From: Rhynchosporium graminicola | Taxonomy: Eukaryota; Ascomycota; Leotiomycetes; Helotiales; Ploettnerulaceae | Direction of reading: 5' to 3' | Length of the DNA stretch: 64,000 bases | Assembly (NCBI GenBank): GCA_900074885.1 | Contig: FJUW01000021.1 | Span: 496,001 to 560,000 of the forward strand | Shown here: piece after piece, positions 1 through 11,252 of the stretch | Numbering within the stretch: the stretch's first letter is position 1 | How the letters are laid out: every line of letters starts with the position of its first letter | Position numbers and translations under genes: made by a program | The notes under the pieces: model-generated | The model's input: the letters and a program-made list of their open reading frames with translations, nothing else | What the model was told of the DNA's origin: nothing | The model's database searches: none

Positions 1-2
1 AC

Positions 3-1182
3 GGTGGGAGTGGATATGTGCTGAGTAATGCGGCGATGAATAAATTGCTGGGCGAGGACCAGCCGCAGGGTTTGGCGGGGAGTTGGGATAAAAGGATGAA
101 GCAGCATTGTTGTGGCGATTTGGCGCTGGCGATTGCGTTGAAGGAGAAAGGAGTTGATGTCCAGGGTGCGGGTCCAATGGTGCATGGTGAGAAACCGGCG
201 ACGTTTAGCTATGGACCGGGGGAATCGTGGTGTCAGCCCGTTGTCACGATGCATCATGTTTTGCCGCACGAGGTGAGTGCGATTTGGCGGTTCGAGAGGA
301 GGAGGGAGGTTTTGGAACCGTTGGCCAATGTGAGTCTTCCTCGTATTCAAATTTGAGGAAAAGAGGAAGAGCTGATTGTGATGATAGGAGACTATTTTCT
401 CGGACCTGTATTTCCATTTCGTGGAGCCTTTATTGGTAGATGTGAGAGAGAATTGGGATAACATGGCCCACGGTACGACCTACTCAGTCGAGGAAAGAGA
501 GAAGCAGGAGATCAAATGGACCGAAGAGGACAAAGAGAAAGAAGATGAAGCGGAAAAACAAAAGCCCAAAGAAGGAGAAAAAGAGAAAGCCGAAGCTGAC
601 AAGAAAATAAAGCTGTTAGAGGAAGAAAAGCTCAAAAATGAAAAACTCAAGGACGAGAAAGACAGGAGCGAAAAGCAGAAAAACGACAAGACGAAAGATG
701 AGATGCCAAAGAAAGAAAAGACACCAGAGGACAAGTTAAAAGAGGAGAAAGCGAAAGAGGAGAAAATCAAAGCAAAAGCCAAGATGGCAAAAGAGAGCGA
801 AGCGGCGATTACAAAGGAAGAGAAAGCCAGAGCTGCAGAAGAAGCGAAAAACGACAAACCAAAAGAAGACCACCAATCCATCACGAAACGCACACCCTCA
901 AACCACCCGCCACAGACGCCTCTCGAAGCCGCAGCTCACCTCTCTTTTGAAGACTGCGGCAGAGCCTGTTCCGCCGATCCAAAGTGTTTCCAATATGTCC
1001 ACGGCAACCGCGCCTGCAGGGTAGGACACTCGTTCAGGCTTGGGAAGTATGCGCCGCCTGGGAAGGGAGATGGGATAGAGTGGCGTTCGGGATGGAATCT
1101 GACGAGAATTAGAGCGTGGACTGGAGATAAGCAGAATGCGTGTACGGAGACGAAATGGCCTGATTGGGTGGTGAGGGGATGA
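3..1182 (+). CDS. Fungal glycosyltransferase family 31 protein, 3' part
   Basis: The gene enters from the left edge, so the N-terminus is missing. Exons are 3..329 and 388..1182, with an intron at 330..387 (GTGAGT...TAG, branch-like CTGAT). The first exon shows GGSGYVLSNAAM and CCGDLALAIAL, which match the conserved C-terminal half of fungal GT31/DUF604 transferases. These are Golgi type II membrane enzymes related to Fringe. After the splice the protein reads on through SDLYFHFVEPLL and WDN, also typical. The last about 90 residues (SFEDCGRACSADPKCFQY, CRVGHSFRLG, SGWNLTRI) are the cysteine-rich PAN/Apple-like tail seen in this family. Between them, from about 480 to 900, lies a Lys/Glu-rich stretch of roughly 130 residues that I do not expect in the family. 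The sugar donor and acceptor cannot be told from sequence. It converges on nma111, with about 270 bp between the stop codons. Confidence 0.8.
330..387 (+). other. Intron of the GT31 gene
   Basis: It starts with GTGAGT and ends with ATAG. It joins two frames at a codon boundary and removes the stop codon that ends the first open frame. The spliced product restores the family sequence before SDLYFHFVEP. Confidence 0.75.
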
Positions 1183-1449
1183 AATGAGGGGAAACCGGAC
1201 AGAAAGATATGGGAAAGCAAGAATTTGATAAGAGAGCTTTATGGCTAAAGCGAACTAGAAGAGATTAGCTTTCATCCACGGCCAATTAGTCATTCCTCGA
1301 AAGGAAAGGAGAACCATGTTCAATTGCTGTGAAGAGTGCCACTTCCTCTCGACTCGACATTCTTGAACACACACAGGGTATTCATGCGCTATCCATTCAT
1401 TCCAGTATTCAGAATTGTGTCTGGTTTCTGCAAGACATTCTCATCCACC

Positions 1450-4400
1450 TCAAATCCCAACCACCTCTACCCCACCACCTTCCTCTCCCTCAAAATTATC
1501 CGCCGCAATAACATTGATCCCCTCCATTCCCTCTCCCAAGATAACCTTGCCCTGTTCATACGTGACTCTCTTCCAGCCACTCTCCTCAGCAGGATCTTTA
1601 ATCCATTCCATGGTCGGGAAATAGTGATCATTCTTTTTCATGGTGATGACCCAGGGTACATTATCGAACGTCATAGCTTTGAGACGGAAATCTGCAAACA
1701 ATCACAAGATTAGCAATCAGCAAGCAGAAGTCTTGGAAGGAAAGAGATGAGCCTGGAAAAAGGGATGAGCTTACAGGTGTTATCAGGAATATCAATCACA
1801 GCCTTCAGAAAAGCCTGAAGGTCAGGCGTCGATTTTCCATTAACGTGAGTGACAAAGTTGGTAGGTGCGAGGCCGTATTGATACGCAGGACTTCCTCTCG
1901 AGCGCGCAGAAACGTATACTTCGCTGTGCAACTTGCTGATTTGTTGTCGAACGGCATGATGAGGCTTATGCAGGATCGCTCCACAGAAGCTGATAGCTCG
2001 ATCAGTCTCCAGATCGTCGGCTGACACAGTAGGTATCCGCAGATTCATCTGGACAGTGTCGCGGATGATGATGGCGTCTAGATACTCGTGGTCGTACATG
2101 ACATCCAATTCCGACACCCGGGTGATGATCTTGCCATTGAGCGTCAAGATGACATCGCCTTCGATGAGAGTGTCTGTGTTTTCATCTCCGGAGCGCTCGA
2201 ATGTTCGTTTGCGAATCATGAAAAGTTGATGGCGGGATGAGTTGTCATCTGAGACTTTCTTGATCCATTCTTCAGATACGCCCATGATTCTCGCCTGACT
2301 CATCTGAATAGCGCTGAACTCCACACTCAGCATACGCAACTTCGGCTGTTCGCCACGCTGGATCTGCTGAATGACTGGTAGGAGGGTCGGAGTTGCGAGA
2401 CCGAGGTGATAATCTGTATCCTTATTCGTGACAGGCGATCGTTCACCAAGGTAGGTAAGCCACAGAGCCTGAACTGTTCCGTCTTCGCCGACGAGGACGC
2501 CGCTTCCGCATTGGCCGCTTAAGCTGGTGTCGACTGTGATGGCATCGACATTCACAGCTCGGTATCTGGGCGCTCCAGAGTTGGCGGGAATTGCAACAGC
2601 TGTGATATCAGTAATTGTCGTCTGTGCAATAACAATCCGCATATTCTGGTTGAAGCCTACGAAGTATGTCGATTGGCCCTGAACCACTTGCTTGGTACTC
2701 AATTTCGCACTTTGGACAGGTGCATCCACAAGAGATGGATCGTACTTGATGACTGCATAGTTCTGTAGAGGATGCAAGAAAATGACCTTGCCCTCAACAA
2801 TGATCGAATCCGCAATCGTGATGGAGATGTCGCAGAGATCATAAGGTACGATGGCTCTGGATATGACAACCAAACCCTTTTCGGCATCTATGACGACTCC
2901 CATGCCCCATTTTCTGTTCCGAGGGAAGCCATCCAATTTTACAGGCATGGTGCATAGGACGCGGACAAAACTACGAACAACGTCTGCAGCTGCGGGATGC
3001 TGTGGATTCTGCAGCTGGATAAAGCTGGCAGATCGTGGAACTGGGGGGATGCGAGGGAGTGCATCGGCGAGATCAGTGAAGTCCCAGAGACCGGTCTCGT
3101 CATTTCGAACGGCCATTCTCATCTTGCTAGACCAATGTCGATCAATATGAAGAATGCTAGTGTTCAGGGTATGCAGGTCTCGCAGGTGTTTATATGTGAC
3201 AACTACCCTCGACCGATCAGGTATTCCCTTCATAACCTCGATGAAGGAGTCTAGATCAGGAGTCTTCTTGTGATCCACCGTCTGTATAATCCAACCATTA
3301 TCCGTGCTCTCGAATCTGAATGATCCTGTAGCTTCACAAACAAATACACCTTTGCAAGCCACGGCATATAATCGTGCCTGCTGGTAAGATAGGTTATGGA
3401 AGCTGGCTCCTGCAACAGAGACGAAGCGATCAGGGGTGATGGCGTGTAAATCTCCTACGGTCACTTCTACCTCGACGTCTTCTCCGCCTCTTTGGAGGAG
3501 GAGCTTGACCTTTCCATCGACGCTAGAATCCAAAATATCGTCCAATCGGATGAATTGAGTAAGCAGCTCCCCATTGACCTTAATTAAGACGTCTCCTTCC
3601 TCAACTTTGTGATCCGAAGGTCCCTCTGGCAAAACAATTTCAGCTACCAGTAATCCGGTCTCCTTCGGGAAGTATTTTCGAATCGCCCCCTCCCATTCAG
3701 GTGACAGGCCTAACCTACGGCATTCGTCGAATGGCTTGATCATCCACTGACACTCAATCGTTCCTCTGGTTATGGGCTCTCCTTGTTGAATGCATTGCAA
3801 AGCTCGCAGGGGTCGATCAAGAGGTAAGAAGTAATCCGTAGCTGCACCATCACTCCTCCCACCAGCTTGCAGCGCAACAGCATACCCATCGATATTCACA
3901 ACCGGACTTCCAGAACTACCTCCACTCGCAGCTGCCGCAGCTTGTATATAATTTGTGTTGAAATCACAATATCCATCACCGTACTCCGGGGCGTTTCGGT
4001 CCAATCGACTTATGACTCCGGACAGGATACTGAGCTTTTCTCCGGCATCGTTGCCCACCACTCTGATCTCGGAACCAACTTTTGCGAGGTCGGGTCGTAG
4101 TATTAATGCAGCGACGGGCATATATTTAATGGCTTTGGGATCGAATCGGAGGATACCGAAATCGTGGACTGGATCGCGATAGACCGGGTAGGCGTCGACT
4201 TCTTCATGGTTATCGAAAATACAGTATCCCCAAAAAGGTCCAGATCCAACAACATGCCGGTTTGTCATGATATATCTGTCACCATTAATTAGCCTTCCTC
4301 CCCTTGAAATAACTCCCCATCGCAAACTCACCCTCTCTCAGCATCCACCACAAACCCGGTAGCTTCACTGGTAAGAGCCGGATCGGTATCAAAAGAACAA

Positions 4401-4657
4401 GTCTGGCAGAAGCGTATGGAAACCACATTCCTGACCACCTTTTCTACACAAGCCTGCCATTCCGCCGTATCCGCCAAACCAGGCAGGACTCTAATCTCCT
4501 CGACCTCCATTGCTTCATCTTCGTAATCTGCAACTTCGGGCGTGTTGTCTCCCGCTGATTCCGTGCCATTGACTCGCTTCTGTGGTCTCTCTGTGACGGT
4601 TCCTGGGTGCTGCTTGCGCTTTGTGCGCATTCCGTTGGCGCCGTTCGCAGACGACAT
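1450..4657 (-). CDS. nma111: Pro-apoptotic HtrA-type serine protease NMA111
   Basis: Nuclear HtrA-like protease with two protease-like halves and PDZ domains; in yeast Nma111 cleaves the apoptosis inhibitor Bir1. Exons on the minus strand are 4332..4657, 1775..4275 and 1450..1691. Introns are 4276..4331 (56 nt) and 1692..1774 (83 nt), both GT..AG, and the total of 3,069 nt gives 1,022 residues, the usual family length. The first half keeps the triad: His116 in TNRHVVGSG, Asp147 in DPVHDFGIL, and Ser230 in [12 protein letters not shown]-like segments follow it, and a degenerate second protease copy (GQCGSGVLV) with further PDZ segments fills the C-terminal half. The last exon encodes the conserved [14 protein letters not shown] and [12 protein letters not shown] chose the ATG at 4657, before SSANGANGM and a basic KRKQ segment that may be a nuclear signal. 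An upstream in-frame ATG at 4843 would add 62 residues resembling a mitochondrial leader, which is less likely for this family. Confidence 0.93.
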
Positions 4658-5677
4658 GCTAAAAGCTCTAGCTGTTCTGTTGATGGGAGATTTGTTGATA
4701 TTTCTGGGGGAGAAGTTGATCGATGGCGAGTATTCAAAACGAGCAAGGATTTCTCGTGTAGGATGTACAGAAGCTCTGCTTGCGGTCCTCGAGAAGCACG
4801 TCAATGAGTGGTGGCTCGATCGCAGGCGGGTGACTCTGTGCATCCAGCAGAGATAGCGATGATCGGGGAGGGAAGATGGCCGAAAAGGAGCGTGAGAGGG
4901 TGTAGGACAGGTGAAGGGAGGGGGGGGAAGGTGAGGCTATCAAGGTAGGACGAGGGTTTGAGGCCAGGGAGGGATTGAGGTATGCGGCTGAAGGGATTGC
5001 TGCAGCACTACAATGGAAAGAAATGAGGCAATATTGAGAACAGTGGTTTAAAGAATGGATGCTGTGAATTGACACAGCATTTGTAGATGTAGATATGATG
5101 GGGGTGCAGTCTGAGTGAAGCTGCACAGCACAGAGTTGCAGCTGCGACAATCAAATGACTGCGCAGGCTGAAAAACACTCCGGAGCTAGAGACGGCCCGA
5201 CGACGTTTGACAGCAGGCTTAGCGCTACATCTCGCGTATTCGAAAAGTCGCCTATTCGAAGAGGCGAGATTCTCGCTTCTCGAATGTCAACACAACGTCC
5301 CAATACTCCGCTTTACTTATAGGAGATCAAGAACAAAGACTTGGAAGGGATGGACGTTGAGAAAGGCAGTTTCAAGACGCAGAAATTACAGGAGGTTCAA
5401 AGAGTTCTTATTGATCAAGTGCAGAAATCAGCTCAAAGACTTGTCCACAGCTATCTTCTGGAGAAGAAGAAAACTCGCGCAATCAATAAACACTCTATCT
5501 AACTATATCAGAAGCCCTTATCCTCCATACGATTATCCCTAAATACTATATCCGCAGTGTGGATCGTGCACTCGTCGCAGAGAAGAGTTAAAGAAGTGAC
5601 TGCAATCAAATTTAGCTCATGGAATTCAGGCCACAGATCGAGAGTATACAAGCTTACATGATTAAAATGCCGAGGAT
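4658..5677. other. Intergenic, upstream of nma111
   Basis: Promoter and 5' leader of nma111 are expected here. A 111-residue open frame at 5207..5542 (+) resembles nothing I know and is rich in Arg and Lys. Around 5240-5285 the hexamer TTCGAA recurs, with a short inverted repeat CGCCT/AGGCG. I see no other supported feature. Confidence 0.4.
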
Positions 5678-6060
5678 CTATTCGTAGAAGTCATAGGAAT
5701 CGTAGGAATTATAGGAGCTACCTCCCTCCTCCTCCTCCCTGAGTTTGTTCTCGAGTTCCTGCTTCGCAGCGGCGGCCTTGGAATGCTTGAGTAGTGGAGT
5801 GGTATCTTCGACACCTAGTTAGTTGGGACCCTGAAAGCTGCCATATGGAACTTACCAAGCTCCTCCTCCTCCTCCTCCTCCTCCTCATCATCGTCATCGT
5901 TAGCAGGCTTGCGCTTGCGCGGGGTGCTCTGCTCCTTTCCGCAGACAGTGCCACGGGGGGCACGAACCTTAGCAACACCAGGTTAGCTACCTTAGATAGC
6001 AGCAACTGCAGCAGCCCCCTCGTGCTTCATCTTGAGCCATCCCTCAGAGAGGCTTCAGAG
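5678..6060 (-). pseudogene. 3' fragment of an acidic nuclear-type protein gene, with nonsense codons
   Basis: On the minus strand a coding segment reads VRAPRGTVCGKEQ, then PRKRKPA, a run of Asp and about ten Glu, and is joined over a 41-nt intron (5815..5855, GTAAGT...CTAACTAG) to VEDTTPLLKHSKAAAAKQEL. It ends in a Tyr/Ser tail, SSYNSYDSYDFYE, with a stop at 5678..5680. Both splice sites and the phase fit well, so this was a real gene. Further 5', near 5985-6030, the same frame holds MKHEGAAAVAA but also two TAA codons, each one C-to-T change from CAA. I see no clear start. The fragment sits where gene space meets an AT-rich island, so it was probably cut and mutated by RIP spreading from a repeat. 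The composition suggests a chromatin or Myb-like protein, but the family is unrecognised. Confidence 0.5.
5859..5887. repeat. CTC/GAG triplet microsatellite coding poly-Glu
   Basis: An uninterrupted run of CTC units on the plus strand encodes a run of Glu in the gene fragment on the minus strand. Length variation here would keep the frame. Confidence 0.7.
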
Positions 6061-7199
6061 AGGCCTCAGAGAGGGCGCGAGAAGTCCGACCAGGGAGAGA
6101 GATCAGATTCCACTTGATAGATCTGCCCCCGGTAAAGCTTTACTCGATGATCAGCTTAGTTAAAGTACGCTGGAAGCTATTATTAGAAGGGCAATAACGT
6201 GGATTTAATAAGACTTGCGCTCTCACTCTGACCCTAGGCACCTATCTTACTACTATTAGATATTTTATAGAAAGTGATCGTTATTCTTCTTAATAGTAGA
6301 TTAAGGTTACGTATATCTAAGATTAATATTAGTATAGCTAAGATAGCTTAGAGTGAGATATAGAAGATATAATAGGGAGAGAAATATAGCGTGTAATTAG
6401 AGATCGAGGAGGTAGAGGAACGTTCAAAATTAGTCGCAAGGATAGAAAAGTAACGAAAGCGGAGAGGAGCGTAAAGTGAAGATGATATGAAGAGGAATGC
6501 CCTAATCAATATCTCAGGCTTTCCACACGAGGCAGGAATGAAGATATAGCTTCTAACGAACCGAAAGTATCAAAGAGAATAATCATATACCTTGATTGCT
6601 ATTGCGAACGTCGATTGAGATTGAGGTTGAGGTTATGGTTAAGGAAGAGTTGCAGGAGAAGAAAGTGGAAAGAGAACTAAACAGGAGACTAAGACTTTAT
6701 AGAAAGCTCCCCGCTAACTGGATAACCGTCCCCTCGCTACGATCAGACATCGGCCTCACTTAGGAGTTTGCTCTGTTTTTCTGGAAATTCCCGCAAGCGG
6801 AAGCTTCCAGCCGCCTTCATATTTCTCGAGTCGTGAACGAGTGAGCTGACTTGGGCTTGCCTATCTCGACTCCGCATAAATCAGGCATTATATCACATCT
6901 GCCTGACTAGACTATAGTAAGAACTCGTTAACTCTAACTAGTATTAAGCATTAAAGTAGTATTAACGAGATATTATCCGTAGCTCGCGGGACTCTAATTA
7001 TAACTCAAGAATATGAAGGTCTTCTTCTTCTTTACCCTAAGACTTAGTCCGCTCCTTGCAAAAGAAGATCCTAATCTCATAGTCTCTTTAACTTGTAATA
7101 TTATAAGCCAATCTTATAGTAAGCTGAAAACGTAAGGAGTAATAGCATAGAGTGCACTAATTTCCAATGAAATATCGGTTTCTAGAAATGAAACTGCCT

Positions 7200-8560
7200 C
7201 AGATCGACAGTTAATAAATATAGGACAGAACCTCTACCCTGAATTTTTTCTGCATGCAGTCCACCTTCGAGCGAACCTACGATCATAGAGTGCGAAGAGC
7301 TAGCGAAATGTTTTAGAATACGCAAAAGATATAGAGTATCGAATAGCATAAACCCAAAAGAAGAGTATAAGGAAATCAAAGCAAAACCCACGAAAAGGAA
7401 TAAATGAAACGAGCCCACGATCACGGAAAACGAAAAAATAGCAAGATGATCAAACGGAGATTTAGAGGATATCGAGTTTCTAATGCCAGGCAAGACTACA
7501 AAGGCAGAGGATAAGAAAGGCAAGCTTGAGAGTTGAAGAAGCATGATGAAGGAGAGAGAGAGAGAGAGAGGGAGGAAGAAGAGAGGGAAAACACATTCCG
7601 ACATTCGTCTTCACAAAGCAATAATGAACGAAATTTAACCTGTAACCTTCCTCTGATAACCCGATTCCGAGCGAAAACTGCGAGATAAAGAGCCCATAAC
7701 GAATCCACGATCATGGAGTACGAAGAATCAGCAGGACGGATCTGGAGATATGAAGGATGTGGAGTCTCTGATAGCAGAGACAAGGATATGGAGTACGAGG
7801 AAGTCGGGCCCCGAAAGTTAGAGAAGCATTAGAGAAGCATGATAAAGGATCTTCGAGAAGGAAGAAGCTGGGGAGAGCTTACATGTTTTCTCAAAGCAAT
7901 AATAATAGAAATCCAAACTATAATCTTGCTCTAATAAACCGTTTCTAAGCCAGAACCCACGAGAACGAATATCCGAAAACGAGCTCCCACTCCCGTATAC
8001 TACGAAAAGCCCTCAAGACGATCTAGCAAACGGCAAACGATATCGAATATTAACTAGCACGAACGCCAGGGAGACAGTTTACGAGATCAAGAAGCATAAG
8101 GGCAGATAAGAACCGAAAAAGAGGGGAGGGAAAGCATCGAAACTTTCATAAGGCGTTTTCACTATGATGAAGCATAGGCTCTGATTTCGAAAATACCTCA
8201 AGTCGACCATCAGATATAAGCACGAAAGTATTTGACGACGGAGTTTGCAACCCATAGAACGAAAAACTCGTAACGAGACGAAGGTATGTACTTGTAGGAG
8301 ATCAAGGAATTCTAGTATAAACTAACTATAAAAAAAAAATCGATCATGGGAGCTAACACTAGGAAGTCAGAGAATAACAAGAGCGGATGCAGTAGAGAGG
8401 AAAACACACGCCTATTCAGGTATAACTCCCACGAATAAGCCATAGGTAGATTAGATGATACTCACGGAGTACGAAATGTTCAAGGAGATAAAGGAAGAGA
8501 CAGAGAGCGGGAGTCAAGACCGATATTCACAGAACAACGCTAAGAGTCACGGTCAAGATA
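7200..8560. repeat. Diverged tandem repeat array, unit about 280 bp
   Basis: Blocks recur in the same order. CAAAGCAATAAT occurs near 7614 and 7892 (spacing 278). A CACGATCATGGAGTACGAA-like block occurs near 7270, 7415, 7706 and 7988, and more weakly at 8340 and 8460. A GAAGCATGATGAAGG-like block occurs near 7541, 7827 and 8089. GATATCGAGTTTCTAATGCC near 7468 matches GATGTGGAGTCTCTGATAGC near 7757 and a weaker copy near 8040. At least three full units and parts of others are present. Identity between units is moderate, so the array is old. Confidence 0.65.
7553..7572. repeat. GA dinucleotide microsatellite
   Basis: A run of GA units lies inside one unit of the diverged tandem array. Confidence 0.8.
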
Positions 8561-9334
8561 AAAGCAAGCACACGGCTACTCTCTCTCTCTCCTAACGGAA
8601 TTCAGACATCGCGAAGAAACCGCAAATAGATCTGAGCGACAGCGATCGATATCTAACGAAAATACCCAGGTAATAACGCAAAGGCAGAAAGAAGGTCGCG
8701 AGCTGGATTCAAGACCTGGAGAGTGGAGTGTGATAAGGAAGGATCGAGGAGGAGAGAAGAATCATCTACAGAACGCGCAGAATCATGATATCTCCCTCCC
8801 TGCTCTTCGCACTCTTAATTCCATCTAGCAGATGCTCGACTCAAGAGCGCGAACTTGTAAATAATCATATCTTCAAGATCTAGCAGCGAGCTGAATACAC
8901 GAGCTGAATACACGAGCGTAAGATACTGCAAATAGTAGTTTTAATTACCTGTTGAATAATCATTATCTATCGTAGATAGCTTTCTAGCTTAAGTTCTATC
9001 TATCTAGCTATTAATGAATCACGACTTTAGGAGAGCTTAAGCTATTTTGAGATCTTACTTAGTATATTAGCTTCCTAGGTACGATCCCGACTTTCCAGGA
9101 CGAGAGGAACACATGAAATATAGCTCTGCTATTTCTCCAGCTCTTCGACTTGCCATCTGTTTGATGCTCTAGCTGTCCAGCATATGAGAAATACACATAG
9201 TACAAAGATCCCAGCTCTTTAACTCTCCAGCTCCCGAACTTTTCCATGCTACCACTATTTCATACTAAATTAACTAATATATTTCAGACCATCTTCTCCT
9301 GTTCTATTATACTTAATACTAACTTCCTTCCTAG

Positions 9335-9362
9335 GCCTCTCTCTCTCTCTCTCTCTCTCCTT
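9335..9362. repeat. CT dinucleotide microsatellite
   Basis: A run of CT units near the right edge of the AT-rich island. Short TATCCTCTAT repeats follow at about 9400-9430. Confidence 0.85.
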
Positions 9363-9500
9363 CTCGCCTATATCTACGAAATCACACCCTCCTCTATCCA
9401 TTATCCTCTATTATCCTCTACTATCCTCAACCTTAGCACTGACCCCCGATAAGAACTATATAAACATAAACATAAACCTTAACTAATCTATCTATAACGG

Positions 9501-10126
9501 CCGAGAACTAGCTAAGCATTAGTTTCACACATCTCAAAAATCCCAAGTTTTCACAAGAGTATCCTCAATACTACCCATAATCCAAATAATCTCACAGAGC
9601 GAAAGCGACCTACCTAACTAACATCTCGATGACTTTGAGATTCTGAAATGGGGATTTTATCATCAAGGAAAGTCACGAATCGCTTCCCTTGCTCGAAATG
9701 GGCTCAAGTGGCTAGTAGCTAGGCATCGATATGTGAGGTGACGGCGGAGCCGCTGATATGGTAGGTTAGGTAGGTACATGTGGATATAACTTCCAGGAAT
9801 GAATGGCAGGTAATTGTAGATAAATCTAAGAAGCAACTTTCAGAAAATGTAGATCCTTTCACGGAGGACTGCCTGTGATTAAACAAGGAAAGAAAGAACT
9901 AGCCGAAACATCAAGCATGATCCGAAAAACATAGAAAATGTATTGCGAAACATAGCTGAAGGCCATTTCGTGGACTCCGTTGAAACCCCCATCATCGGCT
10001 AAAAATCCCAGGTATCCGAACAAATGAAATCTATCCTTCCCAAATCGATCGTATCCTAACCTTACAATTTCCATCCTGCCATTTCCCTATCGCCAGTCAC
10101 CCACCAGCCTCTAACCATGTAGATCC
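9501..10126. other. Gene-poor stretch, 3' flank of the next gene
   Basis: Composition returns to normal. No gene is supported; the part near 10126 is probably the 3' UTR of the minus-strand membrane protein gene. Confidence 0.4.
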
Positions 10127-11252
10127 CTACAAGCCCTGCTTATTGCCACCATTCTCTGGAATCAACTTCGACCAATCCCGTCCGGCAATGATAAACAATT
10201 CGCTGACGAGCACCATAGTAAACAAGAAAGAAACCGCCACCTGCATCCCCAAAACCTTGAGATAGGTCTTGACCAGTCTGACGCGAGCAGCCCAGTCGAA
10301 AGTCTTCCACGCATCAAGCATGCCAATCATTCCAGTACCGCCTACGACCTCCGGGATAACTTTTCCACCGAAGGATCGGTCAAATGGCACGATTGTCTCC
10401 TCTGTTTCCGCGAGAAGCGATGCCTGGACTCGAGTGAGAGTCACGTTGGCTGGGATGACGATGAAGAATGTAAGAAGTAAGCCCAAGGCGAGGACACCGA
10501 CAGCTTTGATAGACATAGCTGTCTTTTGGCCGGAAGTCAAATCAACCATTTGTTGAGCGTCTTCATCGACCAACCCGATGAGAACGCCCATGTACATCGG
10601 AATGTAGACAGTGAGTTGTTCGGCGAGAGCAAAAACTGCAGTGGGAACAGCTACTTTCTTCCACATCTTTACCGGAGCCAGTCTTCGGTACCATGTCTTT
10701 GGGCTATTCTCCGACATGACGATATGTGTCCAGGTAAGAGATAGTTGTGCGCAAAGGACAACTGCGATGATATCGGCGACACCTGGAAGGATCTTGATCA
10801 TAGGCACAACCGATACCATTCCAGCAATCCATTGTACGGCCAGAGCATTCACAATGAAGATGCCCAATCCACGAAACCTCGAACTGAATCCTCCAAGATG
10901 ACGGGCTGTTTGGCGGATGCTTGATGTGATAAGTGCTCGTTTCGGGGGCTGTTCTGGGTCTTTAGTGACTGTAGATTTATCCGTCGGCAGAGGTTCGAAG
11001 GAGATAGTGTCGACGGGAGATTCGATCATGACGAGAGTTGGGATTACGCGGCCGAATGTATACTCCACCTGGCATGTTGTTAGATGGTTTGATAACATAG
11101 AGGAGACCGAGGCATACCATGAACATCGTGAACATATAGATAGCGGCCGTTGTGACGAGCATTACGGCCCCCCATCTGGGGATATTGATCTTATCGCCAT
11201 GCTCCTTCTGAGCCTCGAGGCCCCGGCGGATGAGGGATCCCGCGAGTTGCAT
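10127..11252 (-). CDS. Conserved fungal multi-pass membrane protein
   Basis: Exons on the minus strand are 11118..11252 and 10127..11068, joined over a 49-nt intron (GTATGC...CCAG) at a codon boundary, giving 358 residues. The N-terminus has a short basic segment and then a hydrophobic helix (WGAVMLVTTAAIYMF). Further likely helices lie around FIVNALAVQWIAGMV, ADIIAVVLCAQLSL, VGVLALGLLLTFFIV and VAVSFLFTMVLVSELF, about five or six in all. IPANVTLTRVQASLL and FGGKVIPEVVGGTG look like conserved family blocks that I recall from uncharacterised ascomycete proteins, some loosely named ubiquitin carrier proteins without good reason. I cannot assign a function. The only catalytic-type signal I see is none; a role in an organelle membrane is possible but not shown. 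Confidence 0.8.

Larger units (their letters stand above)
6120..9500. repeat. AT-rich RIP-affected island
   Basis: This stretch has no credible gene. The outer parts (about 6160-6420 and 8900-9060) are poor in CA and TG and rich in TA, as left by CpA-to-TpA RIP. Between 7150 and 8700 the composition is less extreme and a diverged tandem array is visible (separate entry). I see no LTR, inverted terminal repeat or transposase motif that would name the original repeat. Confidence 0.6.

Noticed and set aside
480..893. 137-residue Ser/Phe-rich frame on the minus strand
   Set aside because: It is the mirror of the Lys/Glu-rich coding stretch of the GT31 gene; purine-rich coding sequence always opens the other strand.
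5207..5542. 111-residue Arg/Lys-rich frame
   Set aside because: No family, no intron signals, no neighbour support; likely chance.
5718..6117. Overlapping frames on both strands with poly-Arg or poly-Leu
   Set aside because: They are frame shadows of the GAG/CTC triplet run; the Glu frame with its intron explains the region better.
7000..9000. CRISPR-like spacing in the repeated blocks
   Set aside because: The units are about 280 bp, diverged and without constant spacers; this is a eukaryotic tandem repeat.
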